DNA of 64,000 bases from JBEKIK01 sp963838495 (GCA_963838495.1 CAWIRC010000001.1:2852001-2916000), one strand, 5' to 3'. Counted from the first letter of the stretch, positions 26,661 to 36,525 are shown. Numbers and translations: made by a program. Notes: generated by a model from the letters alone, not told the origin.

Positions 26661-28157
26661 TTAATATTTTGCCGCTCCGATGGCCCGGCGAATCGTCTCG
26701 CGCATCAGCTCGGCCGGTCCTTCCTGGCCGGTGAAGAGTTTGAACTGCAGGCAGGCTTGGCGGACGAACATGTCGACGCCGGTGATGACCGTGCAGTTGC
26801 GGCTGCGGGCTTCTTTCACCAGCAGCGTGTTCTCGGGGTTGTAGACGGCGTCGAAAACGATCATCGACGGCCGCAGGTGGTGCTTGTCGAAGGGCGTTTC
26901 GTCGACGTTCGGGATGCATGCCCACCGGCGTGCAGTTGAACAGCAGGTCGGCGGAGACGGTATGCCGGGCCGCCCATTCGACGGAGCGGCAATCGAAGTG
27001 TTTGGCCAGGGTCACGGCCTGGCGGGCGACGCCGTCGCTCACCACCACGTGCGCGCCGCGGCGGCTCAGTCCGTAGACGATCGCCTTGCCCACGCCGCCG
27101 GCGCCGAGCACCAGGGCGGTTTTGCCGGCCAGGCGGCTTTCCGATTTTCCTCGGGATGCCGCCGACGGCCGTCTTCCAGGCTGTCCATGGCCGCCGATAG
27201 TCGGTGTTGTAGCCCAGCCGTTTCTTGCCGTCGAAGATCACGGTGTTGGCGGCGCCGATGCCGCGGACGGCGGCGTCGGCCTCGGTGAGCTTCTTGATCA
27301 CCTCTTCCTTGTGCGGAATGGTGACGCTCAGGCCCCGGATGCCCAGCTGGGTGGCCTCGTCGATGAACCGCGATAGGTCCTCGCGCGGCACGCGGAAGGG
27401 GACGTAAACCTTGTTCATGCCGTAATGCTGAAAGGCCGCGTTGTGGATCAGCGGGCTGAGGCTGTGGCCGATCGGGATCGGCGATCACGCCGTAGACCTC
27501 GGTTTCGGCGTCGATCTGGTCGTAGTGGTAGATTTCGGTCATCTGCTGGAAGCTGAGCTGGCCCGGGGCCAACGCCCGCTCGTGATGAAACGTGGCGTAG
27601 GTGAACGGTGCGCCGAACTTGCCGGCCAGAATCCGCGATGGGGATGCCGATGTCGCCCATGCACAACGCCGATGGTCGGCACCTTGCTGCGCCGGATCAA
27701 GCTCCAGCATCCGCAGGTTGTCGTGCGGATGGTTGGCCATCGTGCGATCTTCACGATGTCGGGGTCGAGCTCGCAGAGCCGGCGGTGGATTTCGTCGAGA
27801 TTGTCGGGCGTCTTGCGGAAGTCGTGCAGGCTGATGATCCGCTTGGTGCGGCCGAAACGCGGAATCGACGCGGCGATGTCGTCTTCCAGATCGACGTACT
27901 CCACGCCTTCGGCAATGGCCGTGCGCAACAGCAACTGCCGCTGCTCCTCGCTGCCGGCGAACTTCCCGCCGTCGGCCGGCGCGGCGGCAGGTGATGACCA
28001 CCGGGCAAGGCCGGTCGGCCACCAGCCGCTTCAGGTTCACTTCGCCGTTGATGTAGTCCAGGCGCAGTTCGACCAGCTTGGCCCCTTGCTCGACCAGGTG
28101 CCGGTGCTCCGCAATCACGTGCCGATGCCGGCCGCGGCCAATGCTGACGCAGATCAT
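26661..28157 (-). pseudogene. aroDE: bifunctional 3-dehydroquinate dehydratase / shikimate dehydrogenase (about nine frame breaks)
   Basis: The protein can be followed from end to end only by switching frames. The AroD part starts at 28157 (MICVSIGRGRHR) and contains ISLHDFRKTPDN with the catalytic His and DIVKIA with the Schiff-base Lys. The AroE part contains GHSLSPLIHNAAF, GLSVTIPHKEE, GYNTDY, LGAGGVGKAIVYG and LLFNCTPVGMHP, and ends GAAKY at 26661. Breaks fall near 27970, 27745, 27705, 27668, 27640, 27485, 27190, 27150 and 26922. The AroD-AroE fusion is known from plants, chlamydiae and some planctomycetes. Because motifs are intact between breaks, a poor local consensus is more likely than true decay, but as written no full enzyme can be made. 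Confidence 0.8.
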
Positions 28158-28160
28158 AGA

Positions 28161-28195
28161 TTAGGGGCTAGGGACTAGGAGCTAGGGATTAGAGC
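28161..28195. repeat. heptamer tandem array, unit CTAGGGA
   Basis: Five 7-base units: TTAGGGG, CTAGGGA, then CTAGGAG, CTAGGGA and TTAGAGC. It starts three bases upstream of the aroDE start codon on the minus strand. Confidence 0.7.
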
Positions 28196-28212
28196 CTATG
28201 CACATTATTACA

Positions 28213-28233
28213 TTGCAAATTTCAAATTGCAAT
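28213..28233. repeat. heptamer array of the TTGCAAA type
   Basis: Three units, TTGCAAA, TTTCAAA and TTGCAAT, the reverse complement of the CAATTTG arrays. It lies next to the CTAGGGA array. Confidence 0.5.
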
Positions 28234-28261
28234 TATTTGGGGACCGTCACAAGGTCGTGGA

Positions 28262-28579
28262 TTACTTTTTGGATTGTTCCTTTTTGGCGGGCTTGGCGGA
28301 TTTGGCCGGCTTGCCCGCTTCGGCTGTGGGGGCTGCCGGCGTGGCGGCTGCACCTTCGGCGCTTCAGCCCACAGCGCCTTCAGCGGCTTCCTCTTCTTTC
28401 TTCTTTTTCTTCTTTTTCATGGTGAGCTTGAACACGCGCACCTTAGGCAGGCCGAAAGGGTCGTCGCCCTCCTGCCAGCGATCGGCCGCCTTGAGGCGCT
28501 GGATTCGCTCGGCCCGGGTAAGCACGCTGCGGGCACGAACCAGCCCCAGCCTCACCTTAAGACTTTTATCCATGGTCAT
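28262..28579 (-). CDS. small basic protein of the Planctomycetes/Chlamydiae/Verrucomicrobia type, with in-frame TGA
   Basis: The core MTMDKSLKVRLGLVRARSVLT, followed by RAERI, then DRWQEGDDPFGLPKVRVFKL, matches the conserved small basic protein of the PVC group, of unknown and possibly ribosome-associated function. Start ATG 28579 (or 28573). The frame meets TGA at 28364-28366 after a lysine run, giving about 71 residues. The same frame then continues for 33 Ala/Lys/Pro-rich codons (ending KPAKKEQSKK) to TAA at 28262-28264. I annotate to the TAA because the tail keeps coding character, but the certain product ends at 28364. Confidence 0.75.
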
Positions 28580-29012
28580 GAATGTTATTCTCCTCAATAT
28601 GCCATATATAATAACAAGCCCGGGCAACTACCCGGGGAATAACTAAGTATAAATATCCTAACAATTAGCCGCAAGCAGGATAAGAGAAATAGGAACTATG
28701 TAATGTATGGTTTCACCCCTCTATTTTAGTGTCTGAAATAGCCCTTGCCTTCAAACGTATCCTTCTGGTTTGGTTCTAATGCGCATAATTTTGTGCGCCA
28801 ACTTGTCAATGCCCTTGTGTTTACAACGGAAAAACAGTGCAATTATAATGACAGGTGGTCACAACCAATTGTCTCATATATACTTATAAAGATCCATTCT
28901 TGAACCTTATATGTCACCAAACTGTCTTGAAAAGACCGACAGGGCCACATATCCTAATATCTTGGGGCAAAAGTAGTTGCATTGATGTATTAATATATAT
29001 TAAATACAAACA

Positions 29013-29019
29013 GAGGTGA
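29013..29019 (+). promoter_or_regulatory. ribosome binding site that decides the ilvB start
   Basis: GAGGTGA lies five bases before GTG 29025. The alternative GTG at 29016 would lie inside this site. Confidence 0.7.
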
Positions 29020-29024
29020 AATCA

Positions 29025-30833
29025 GTGTCAGCAGGATCCAAAACCAAGTCGGCGGCCGCCGGAGGCGCTCCGGCCAAAACAAGCGATAAACCCCAGACCA
29101 CCAGCGGGGCCGATATCGTTGTGCAAACCTTGGTAAATCATGGCGTGGATACGATTTTCGCCTATCCCGGCGGGGCCAGCATGCCCTTGCACCAGGCCCT
29201 GACCCGGTTTCGCGACCGCGTTCGCGTGATCCTGCCCAGGCACGAACAAGGCGGCGGTTTTGCCGCCCAGGGTTACGCCCGCAGCACAGGGCGGATCGGC
29301 GTTTGCATGGCCACCAGCGGACCGGGGGCGACCAACCTCGTCACCCCCCTGGCCGACGCCAAGCTCGACAGCATCCCCATCCTGGCCATTACCGGGCAAG
29401 TCGGCTCTCCGGTAATCGGCACCGACGCCTTTCAGGAAACGCCCATCGTCGAGGTCTGCCGCAGCGTAACGAAACATCATTACCTGGTGACCAACGTAAA
29501 CGACATCGCGCGGGTGGTCCGCGAGGCATTTTACGTGGCCACGACCGGCCGGCCCGGACCGGTGCTGGTCGATATACCAAAAAACATCCAACTCCAACAG
29601 ACAACCCCCAACTACGACGATCCCTTGCAGTTACCGGGCTATCACGTGGGAATTGAGCGGGCCAAGCCGGAGGAGATCGAAAAAATCGCCGCCTGGATCC
29701 GCGAGTCCAATCGCCCGGTGATTTACGCCGGGGGCGGAATAATCGCCGCCGACGCCAGCCAGGAACTTTTTGATCTGGTCCGCAAGACCGGCATCCCGGT
29801 GACCACCACGATCATGGGCCTGGGCGGATTCCCCGGCGATCATCCGCTGGCCCTGGATATGCTGGGCATGCACGGCAGCATCTACGCCAATTACGCCGTG
29901 GACAACGCCGACCTGCTTTTGGCCCTGGGCGTGCGCTTCGACGACCGGGTGACTGGAAAGGTCTCGGAATTCGCGCACCGGGCAAAGATCGTACATGTCG
30001 ACATCGACGCCTCGGAAATCAACAAAATCAAAAGGGTCGATCTGCCGGTTTGCAGCGACGTGAAATACGCCTTGGGCGAATTGAACAGGATCGTCCAGGC
30101 CCCGGCCGATCTCGGCGAGTGGCATCGTAAAATCGCCGCCTGGAAGCGCGACGAGCCCTTCGGCTACAACCTCAACTTCCCCGGCATCCTGCCGCAGCAC
30201 GCCATCCATGAATTATACAAACTTACCAAGGATCTTGACGCATACATCGCCGTGGGAGTGGGCCAGCATCAAATGTGGTCGGCCCAGTATTACAAGTTCA
30301 CCAAGCCCAGGCACTGGATGTGCAGTTCCGGGCTAGGCACTATGGGTTTCGGCCTGCCGGCGGCCATAGGCGTAAAGGCCGCCCACCCCGATAAACTGGT
30401 GATCGACATCGACGGCGACGGCAGCCTGCTGATGAACATCCAGGAAATGGCCACCTGCTTCTGCGAAAAACTCCCGGTCAAGGTAATGCTGCTGAACAAC
30501 ATGCACCTGGGCATGGTCGTGCAGTGGGAAGACCGTTTCCACGCCGCCAACCGAGCCCACACGTATCTGGGCCCCATCGACCATCCCGAGGCCACCGGCC
30601 AGGGCAGCGGAGTTACGCCGCAGGAACGCTACTATCCCGATTTCATCGCAATTGCCCGCGGCTTCGGCTGGGACGGCCGATCGATTTCGGCCAAGGACGA
30701 ATTAGTCCCCGCCATACAAGAGATGCTCGACGCCACCGGTCCCTACATCCTCTCGGTCCAAATCCCCTACCAAGAACACGTCCTGCCCATGATCCCCGCC
30801 GGCATGACGGTGCGGGATTTGATTAAGGAATGA
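29025..30833 (+). CDS. ilvB: acetolactate synthase, large (catalytic) subunit
   Basis: Thiamine-diphosphate and FAD enzyme that makes acetolactate or acetohydroxybutyrate for branched-chain amino acids. About 602 residues. YPGGASMPLHQAL and LPRHEQGGGFAAQGYAR carry the catalytic Glu of the cofactor site; GPGATN and GVRFDDRVTGK are typical of the middle domain; DIDGDGSLLMNIQEMAT with the later NN is the thiamine/magnesium motif. Start GTG 29025 rests on the binding site at 29013-29019. No ilvN regulatory subunit follows. The 28628-29012 gap is AT-rich, likely promoter, and shows no gene. Confidence 0.95.
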   Translation: MSAGSKTKSAAAGGAPAKTSDKPQTTSGADIVVQTLVNHGVDTIFAYPGGASMPLHQALTRFRDRVRVILPRHEQGGGFAAQGYARSTGRIGVCMATSGPGATNLVTPLADAKLDSIPILAITGQVGSPVIGTDAFQETPIVEVCRSVTKHHYLVTNVNDIARVVREAFYVATTGRPGPVLVDIPKNIQLQQTTPNYDDPLQLPGYHVGIERAKPEEIEKIAAWIRESNRPVIYAGGGIIAADASQELFDLVRKTGIPVTTTIMGLGGFPGDHPLALDMLGMHGSIYANYAVDNADLLLALGVRFDDRVTGKVSEFAHRAKIVHVDIDASEINKIKRVDLPVCSDVKYALGELNRIVQAPADLGEWHRKIAAWKRDEPFGYNLNFPGILPQHAIHELYKLTKDLDAYIAVGVGQHQMWSAQYYKFTKPRHWMCSSGLGTMGFGLPAAIGVKAAHPDKLVIDIDGDGSLLMNIQEMATCFCEKLPVKVMLLNNMHLGMVVQWEDRFHAANRAHTYLGPIDHPEATGQGSGVTPQERYYPDFIAIARGFGWDGRSISAKDELVPAIQEMLDATGPYILSVQIPYQEHVLPMIPAGMTVRDLIKE

Positions 30834-30837
30834 AAGC

Positions 30838-30872
30838 GGGCAGTGGACAGTGGACGGTGGGTAGTAGGCAGC
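30838..30872. repeat. heptamer tandem array, unit GGACAGT
   Basis: Five 7-base units (GGGCAGT, GGACAGT and variants) beginning four bases after the ilvB stop. Confidence 0.7.
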
Positions 30873-31168
30873 GTCATTCCGGGCGCGGCAAAGAATCTCA
30901 TTCCTACAATCCGCTGTGGGAAAAAACAACTCGTTAATTCTTTCTTATTTTCGCTCTTTCTGACTTTCGCGATGAATTATCGGGAGGTGACATTGTTTAA
31001 CTCTTTTCTAACCCGATTTATGGGGTATATTGACTAACACCGGTTTGTCCCGTATACTAGCTCCTTCCCTTTAATCTGTCATGTTACTTGTTCCCGCGGT
31101 TTTTCGTGAGAACAAAACTAAATAATTCACGATGCGTCATGCAGTGATTCTGCTCCGGGAGGTTAGCC

Positions 31169-34100
31169 ATGTTTTACTTATCTTTGTTTGGGAAGAATCG
31201 TAGTCTCTCATTTAACTTCGTGCAATGTGCAATTCTTTCATCTGCTTTGGCAATAGTTTTAACCCTCATGATCGGACTCGCACGGGCTGGAACCACGTGG
31301 GATGGCGGCGGCGGAAGCGATACGAATTGGGGCACCGTCACGAATTGGGATGACGATGCCTTGCCTCAGTTTGATTCCGGCACCATTTTGACATTCAGCA
31401 CCGCCGGCACATCAGCAACAAATGAAACCTCTCGCAATGTGGGTGGCATCGTATTCAACAGCGACGCTGATTTTACCATTAATGGAACGGGATCAATAAA
31501 TCTCTATTCCGGCATAACGGTGGGAAGCACCCAAACGGCCGGACGAACGTACACAATTCAAGCGCCAATCAGCTATCTTGGGGGAACATGGACTGTCAAC
31601 AATTCTTCTAGCGGCTTTAATTCCCTAAACATCCAAAGTATTATCAATGGGGGCTCATTTATTATCGGAGGTCAGGGAACAGTGCAATTAAGCAGCGAAA
31701 CAACACATACAGGACAACTGACATTTGACTCAGAAAGTGTCGGCTACACAGGCACAGGAACATTTACGCAGACAAGTGGAATAAATTCTATCGCAAATGA
31801 TCTGCAAGTTGGTTGGGATTATTCCAGTGCCACATACAATCTCAGTGGTACGGGACAGTTGTCCGCAGGATATGAGTATATCGGTGACTATTGTAGCACG
31901 GGAATATTTGCACAGATTGGCGGAACTAATTCAATTACTAATGATCTCTATCTTGGCTATGAGACCGGATCCAGCGGCACTTACAATCTCAGCGGTACAG
32001 GGCAGTTATCCGCTGCAAATGAATATATTGGCCGCGTCGGCATGGGAACATTCATTCAATCGGCTGGAACTAATACGATTTCCAATGCTCTCTATCTCGG
32101 ATACTATGAATACAACGAAAACGGCACATACCATTTGATCGGTACAGGACAATTGAACGCGCCAACAGAGTATGTCGGTTACTCGGGAATCGGGATCTTT
32201 ACTCAATCCGCAGGGAAAAATTCGATTGCCGGCAAGCTCTACGTCGGATACAACTCCGGCTCAAATGGAAAATACACTTTAAGCGGAACGGGAATCTTGA
32301 CCGTAAGCAGCGGCGGCGAGATTCGCGTCGGGGCTGACTCGGGAACAGGTCGATTCGAATGGTTCTCCGATGGGCTAACAACCCCGACCTTGACACTCGG
32401 CTCGAATGGCACACTGGCTATGGGCTTTGACTTTGATATTGGAGCAATAAAAACCGGCGCTCTATTTCATGGCGGCACACTCAACGGATTGCCTTTGGCA
32501 ACTCTAGAAATTACCAATAATGCAACAGCCACACAGTCCGGCGATACCTCCGTATCAATAAAGAATCTCGCTATCGGTACTAATACCGGAAGCGGCACAT
32601 ACAATCTCAGCGATTCTGGACAGTTGTACGTGGTAAACGAATATATCGGCAATTCGGGCACGGGGACATTTCAACAGGATGGCGGCACAAATTCAATCAA
32701 CTATAGTCTTTATCTTGGCTATAATTCCAGCGACAATGGCACATACAATCTAAGCGATCCCGGTTATTTGTCCGCACCGAACGAATATATCGGGTACTCC
32801 GGCACAGGAGTGTTTTCCCAGAACGGCGGGATTAATACAATTACAAGTAATGTTCTCGATCTAGGCTATTATTCTGGATCCAACGGCACATACAATCTCA
32901 GCAATACTGGCCAGTTGTCCGCCCCATACGAGATTATCGGGTACTCCGGCACGGGATTAATCGTGCAAACCGGCGGAACAAATCTGATCAGTAATACCCT
33001 TGATCTTGGCCATGAATCCGGATCCGGCGGCACTTACAATCTCAGCGGCACCGGCCAGTTGTCCGCCAATAATGAATATATCGGCTACTCAGGCACGGGA
33101 ACGTTCACCCAGAGCGGTGGGACTAATACAGGCGCGGGTTCTGACAATCTCTATCTCTACCTCGGCTATGGTACAAGCTCCAGCGGTACGTACGATCTCA
33201 GCGGCACTGGCCAGTTGTCCGCCAATAGCGAATATATTGGCCATAACGGCATGGGGACTTTCACGCAGACCGGCGGCACGAATTCAGTCACTAATTATCT
33301 ATTTCTTGGCTATAATTCCGGCTGCAATGGCACGTATAAACTGAACGGGGGCACATTAACGACCAACAATTTATACGTTGGTTTTTCAGGCACCGGACGC
33401 TTTGAATGGTTCTACAACGGCCTGACAACCCAGACTTTGACACTTGGCGCGACAGGTACGCTGGCTATGGGCTTCGATTTTGATGTGACGGCGCTGAATA
33501 ATGGGTCCTTATTTCATGGAACAACACTCAGCGGATTATCCTCGGCAACTTTGGAAATTACCAATAATGCAACAGCTACGCAATCCGGCAGTACCTCTGT
33601 TTCGATTAAGTATCTTTCCATTGGAACAAGCAGCGGAAAAGGCACATACAATCTCAGCGGAACGGGACAATTGTCTACGGCGTACGAATATGTCGGTCGA
33701 TACGGCACAGGAACATTCACGCAGACCGGCGGAACGAATTCAATTACTAACAATTTCTATCTTGGCTATTATTCCGGCTCCAGCGGCACATATAGCCTCA
33801 GCGGTACAGGGCAGTTGTCCGCCGCAAGCGAGTATATCGGACGGTACGACACGGGGCAATTTACACAGGCCGGCGGCACAAATTCGATCAGTAATGATCT
33901 CTACCTGGGCTATTATTCCGGCTCCAGTGGAACATACAACTTGAACGGCGGAACACTGGTGTTGAAGTCCATCAGCAAGGGTTCCGGCACTGTCGCGTTT
34001 AACTTCGGCAGTGGAACCATGCAGGCGAGTGGCAACTTCACAACCACGCTGCCCATGACGCTGACCGGCGATGGAGGGAATGCAAATATCGATACCGCGG

Positions 34101-34633
34101 GCAATGCGGTAACAATGTCCGGTGCGCTTTCAGGCGTCGGCGGCCTGAATAAACTCGGCTCCGGCATTCTGACGCTTAATGCCACGGAAACCTACGGCGG
34201 CAACACTACCGTAAACGGCGGCACACTCGTATTCTCCGGCGGTATTGGATCGGGCGGCACATCGCTAATCGATGTCCAGGCGGGCAACGCTTCTTTTCAA
34301 ACAGTAAATGTAAACAAAACCAACCTCAATATTCACACCGTCGCGCTGGCCACTTTCGAAATCATAAACGGATCGCATGCTGTGGGCATTATCAGCGGCT
34401 ACGGGACAACACAGGTTGACAGCGGCGCAAGCCTAACCGCGGCGTCCATCATTCAAAATACATTGACCATCGGCCCCGGGGCAACGGTCACAATCCGAGC
34501 CCTTCCCGGTGGGCCGCAGGGCGGGGCAATCACTCCCGTTCCCGAACCATCTACGCTGGTTCTTCTTGGCGGCGTTTTTATTCTGTTTACGCTCGCCCGG
34601 GCAAAAAAATTCCGGCGGCAATCGATCCCCTGA
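31169..34633 (+). CDS. giant secreted PEP-CTERM protein with tandem beta repeats
   Basis: Protein of 1154 residues: signal peptide (residues 1-41, ending GLARA), a WDGGG-SDTNW opening as in autotransporter-type passenger domains, then about twelve units of roughly 43 residues. Each unit carries TYNLSGTGQLSA, NEYIGYSGTGTFTQ and GGTNSI-N-LYLGY elements. A longer block starting GRFEWF (about residue 394) is repeated at about 743. It ends in a PEP-CTERM signal: PVPEPSTL, a hydrophobic helix and basic KKFRRQ (about 1123-1154), recognised by exosortase/archaeosortase-type systems. A strong GGGAGG site precedes ATG 31169. The gene is visibly less GC-rich than its neighbours. Likely a surface or extracellular matrix protein. 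Confidence 0.9.
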   Translation: MFYLSLFGKNRSLSFNFVQCAILSSALAIVLTLMIGLARAGTTWDGGGGSDTNWGTVTNWDDDALPQFDSGTILTFSTAGTSATNETSRNVGGIVFNSDADFTINGTGSINLYSGITVGSTQTAGRTYTIQAPISYLGGTWTVNNSSSGFNSLNIQSIINGGSFIIGGQGTVQLSSETTHTGQLTFDSESVGYTGTGTFTQTSGINSIANDLQVGWDYSSATYNLSGTGQLSAGYEYIGDYCSTGIFAQIGGTNSITNDLYLGYETGSSGTYNLSGTGQLSAANEYIGRVGMGTFIQSAGTNTISNALYLGYYEYNENGTYHLIGTGQLNAPTEYVGYSGIGIFTQSAGKNSIAGKLYVGYNSGSNGKYTLSGTGILTVSSGGEIRVGADSGTGRFEWFSDGLTTPTLTLGSNGTLAMGFDFDIGAIKTGALFHGGTLNGLPLATLEITNNATATQSGDTSVSIKNLAIGTNTGSGTYNLSDSGQLYVVNEYIGNSGTGTFQQDGGTNSINYSLYLGYNSSDNGTYNLSDPGYLSAPNEYIGYSGTGVFSQNGGINTITSNVLDLGYYSGSNGTYNLSNTGQLSAPYEIIGYSGTGLIVQTGGTNLISNTLDLGHESGSGGTYNLSGTGQLSANNEYIGYSGTGTFTQSGGTNTGAGSDNLYLYLGYGTSSSGTYDLSGTGQLSANSEYIGHNGMGTFTQTGGTNSVTNYLFLGYNSGCNGTYKLNGGTLTTNNLYVGFSGTGRFEWFYNGLTTQTLTLGATGTLAMGFDFDVTALNNGSLFHGTTLSGLSSATLEITNNATATQSGSTSVSIKYLSIGTSSGKGTYNLSGTGQLSTAYEYVGRYGTGTFTQTGGTNSITNNFYLGYYSGSSGTYSLSGTGQLSAASEYIGRYDTGQFTQAGGTNSISNDLYLGYYSGSSGTYNLNGGTLVLKSISKGSGTVAFNFGSGTMQASGNFTTTLPMTLTGDGGNANIDTAGNAVTMSGALSGVGGLNKLGSGILTLNATETYGGNTTVNGGTLVFSGGIGSGGTSLIDVQAGNASFQTVNVNKTNLNIHTVALATFEIINGSHAVGIISGYGTTQVDSGASLTAASIIQNTLTIGPGATVTIRALPGGPQGGAITPVPEPSTLVLLGGVFILFTLARAKKFRRQSIP

Positions 34634-34641
34634 AGGGGATC
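34624..34641. terminator. hairpin overlapping the PEP-CTERM stop
   Basis: Arms GATCCCC and GGGGATC with loop TGAA, the TGA being the stop codon. No U-tract follows, so its role as a terminator is uncertain. Confidence 0.35.
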
Positions 34642-34675
34642 AACGGAAAAGAAGGGATGGATCGCCCTTTAGTCC

Positions 34676-34798
34676 CAGGCGTGAAACGCCTGGGCTAGAG
34701 AAAATGATTTACCCCTTTCAACCACAGGCGTGAAACGCCTGGGCTAGAGAAAATGATTTACCCCTTTCAACCACAGGCGTAAACGCCTGGGCTAGAGA
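34676..34798. repeat. 49-bp tandem repeat, about two and a half copies
   Basis: Units start at 34676, 34725 and 34774. Each opens with the hairpin AGGCGTGAAACGCCT (the third copy lacks one base) followed by GGGCTAGAGAAAA and, in the first two, an identical spacer. Confidence 0.85.
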
Positions 34799-34829
34799 AA
34801 AACAGCAACGCAACATCGGGCAAACAACC

Positions 34830-34863
34830 CTCACCCTAGCCCTCTCCCAAAGGGAGAGGGGAC
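34830..34863. repeat. CCCTCACCCTAGCCC element with CCCTCTCCC hairpin
   Basis: The same element occurs in opposite orientation at 42512-42548. Both lie just past the ends of genes. Confidence 0.65.
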
Positions 34864-34885
34864 TTTTCCGACGGTTTTTAGGGTC

Positions 34886-36493
34886 TTACTCGGCGCCGAT
34901 TGGGCCGCCTTTCTCCGCCACCGAGCGTTTCATTAGCAGCACCAGAACGACAAGCGCCAAGCCCAAGGCCGCGCAGACCCAGAACAGGTCGAAATACGCC
35001 AGCGACGCGGCCTGCTGCTGGCGCAGGTCCGCCAGGGTTTGCACGGACATCAGCCCAGACCGGGCCGGGTCGCCCGTGTGTTGCATGAAAACCGCGTGGG
35101 TTTTGTCCAGAAAGGACTGAACGTGCGGGTTCAATAGATTAAGGTTGTCGCCCAGGCGGGACAAGTGGAACTGTTCGCGGCGCTCTTGGATAGTCTGGCC
35201 CATGGACGTGCCGAAGCTGCCGCCTTCGTTGCGCAAGAGGGCGAGCAGGCCCACGGCCGCACCGCGCAAGCGCTGCGGCATATAGAGAAAGGCGGCCACG
35301 TTGATGGGCGCGAAAATCAACGACAGGCCCACGATCATTACCACCCGCGGCCAGATAACCATCCACGGGCTGATTTCCAGGTTCATCAGCGACATCCAAT
35401 AGCAGCCCGCGGCCACGATCACAAGTCCCGGCGCGATCAGCCAGCGGGCATCGATCTTTCGTCCGAGCAAGAAGCCCACGACGATCATCATTATGATCGC
35501 GGCAAAACCGGCCGGCGACATTATCAGGCCCGAGAGAAAGGCGTTATAGCCAAAAAGCGTCTGCAGCATGCTCGGCAGCGCCACGGTGGCGGCATACAGC
35601 ACGCCGAAAGAGGAGAAAATAATGACGCACGACGCGGTGAAATTGCGATCTCCCAGCACGCGGAAGTTGATGACCGGGCTGGAATAAGTCATTTCCCGCC
35701 ATATCAGGAACACCAGGCACAGGGCAAACACGATCAGCAGGGTCTGCACTCGCCAGAACGGGTCGCCGAGCCAATCCCACTCTTGCCCCTTGCTTAGCAC
35801 TACTTCCCAGGAGGCCATGACCAGGGCCAGCAGCCCCAGGCCGATGCCGTCAAAGCTGAAGAGCCGGTTTTTTTTCAGTTCGGCCCGCCGCTTTTTGAGA
35901 TAATCCGGATCTTCCAGTAGCATGTAGCAAAGCAGAAAACCGACAATGCCCACCGGCAGGTTGATGTAGAAGATCCAGCGCCACTCGTAAGTATCGACGA
36001 GCCATCCGCCCAGGGTAGGACCCACAATCGGGCCGAACAGGGCGGCCACGCCGAACATCGTCATGGCCGCGCCTTGTTTTTCGCGCGGGAAACGGTCCAG
36101 CAGGATCGCCTGGCTGGACGGCTGCAGCCCGCCGCCGGCCAGACCTTGCAGCACGCGGAATAGAATCAGTTGCTTGAGGCTGGCGGCCATTCCGCATAGC
36201 CCGGAGGCAATTGTGAACACGGCGATCGAGAACAGGAAATAGTTGCGCCGCCCGAAATGCGCGGAAAGCCAGCCGGTGATCGGCAGGATAAAGGCGTTGG
36301 CCGCCAGATAGCTGGTAATGACCCATTGGCTGTCGACGACCGCCGCCGAAAGTCCGCCCGCAATGTAGCGCAGCGCCACGTTGGCCACCGTGGTATCGAC
36401 CACTTCCATGAACGTAGGTATGACAATGGCTACGGCGACAAACCAGGGATTGATCGCGGGCGCCTTGGATTGGGAAATTGCCGCGGTGCTCAT
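34886..36493 (-). CDS. EmrB/QacA-type (DHA2) multidrug efflux transporter
   Basis: Proton-driven transporter of 535 residues with about 14 helices. Motif A is GWLSAHFGRRNYF and motif C is ALFGPIVGPTLGGWLVD, followed by WRWIFYINLPVGI, all standard for the DHA2 group. The membrane-fusion partner lies 32 bases upstream in the same operon, forming an EmrAB-like pair; the outer-membrane TolC-like channel is not encoded here. Substrates cannot be predicted. Confidence 0.93.
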   Translation of the reverse strand: MSTAAISQSKAPAINPWFVAVAIVIPTFMEVVDTTVANVALRYIAGGLSAAVVDSQWVITSYLAANAFILPITGWLSAHFGRRNYFLFSIAVFTIASGLCGMAASLKQLILFRVLQGLAGGGLQPSSQAILLDRFPREKQGAAMTMFGVAALFGPIVGPTLGGWLVDTYEWRWIFYINLPVGIVGFLLCYMLLEDPDYLKKRRAELKKNRLFSFDGIGLGLLALVMASWEVVLSKGQEWDWLGDPFWRVQTLLIVFALCLVFLIWREMTYSSPVINFRVLGDRNFTASCVIIFSSFGVLYAATVALPSMLQTLFGYNAFLSGLIMSPAGFAAIIMMIVVGFLLGRKIDARWLIAPGLVIVAAGCYWMSLMNLEISPWMVIWPRVVMIVGLSLIFAPINVAAFLYMPQRLRGAAVGLLALLRNEGGSFGTSMGQTIQERREQFHLSRLGDNLNLLNPHVQSFLDKTHAVFMQHTGDPARSGLMSVQTLADLRQQQAASLAYFDLFWVCAALGLALVVLVLLMKRSVAEKGGPIGAE

Positions 36494-36525
36494 TCGGCGA
36501 CTGCCTCCGATCGAGGTCTTAGGGC

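Noticed and set aside
30834..31168. Small protein gene between ilvB and the PEP-CTERM gene
   Set aside because: The only frame starts in the heptamer array and lacks a binding site; the region reads as leader DNA.
34676..34798. CRISPR array
   Set aside because: Three similar units occur, but the segment between hairpins is also repeated, so there are no unique spacers, and no cas gene is nearby.
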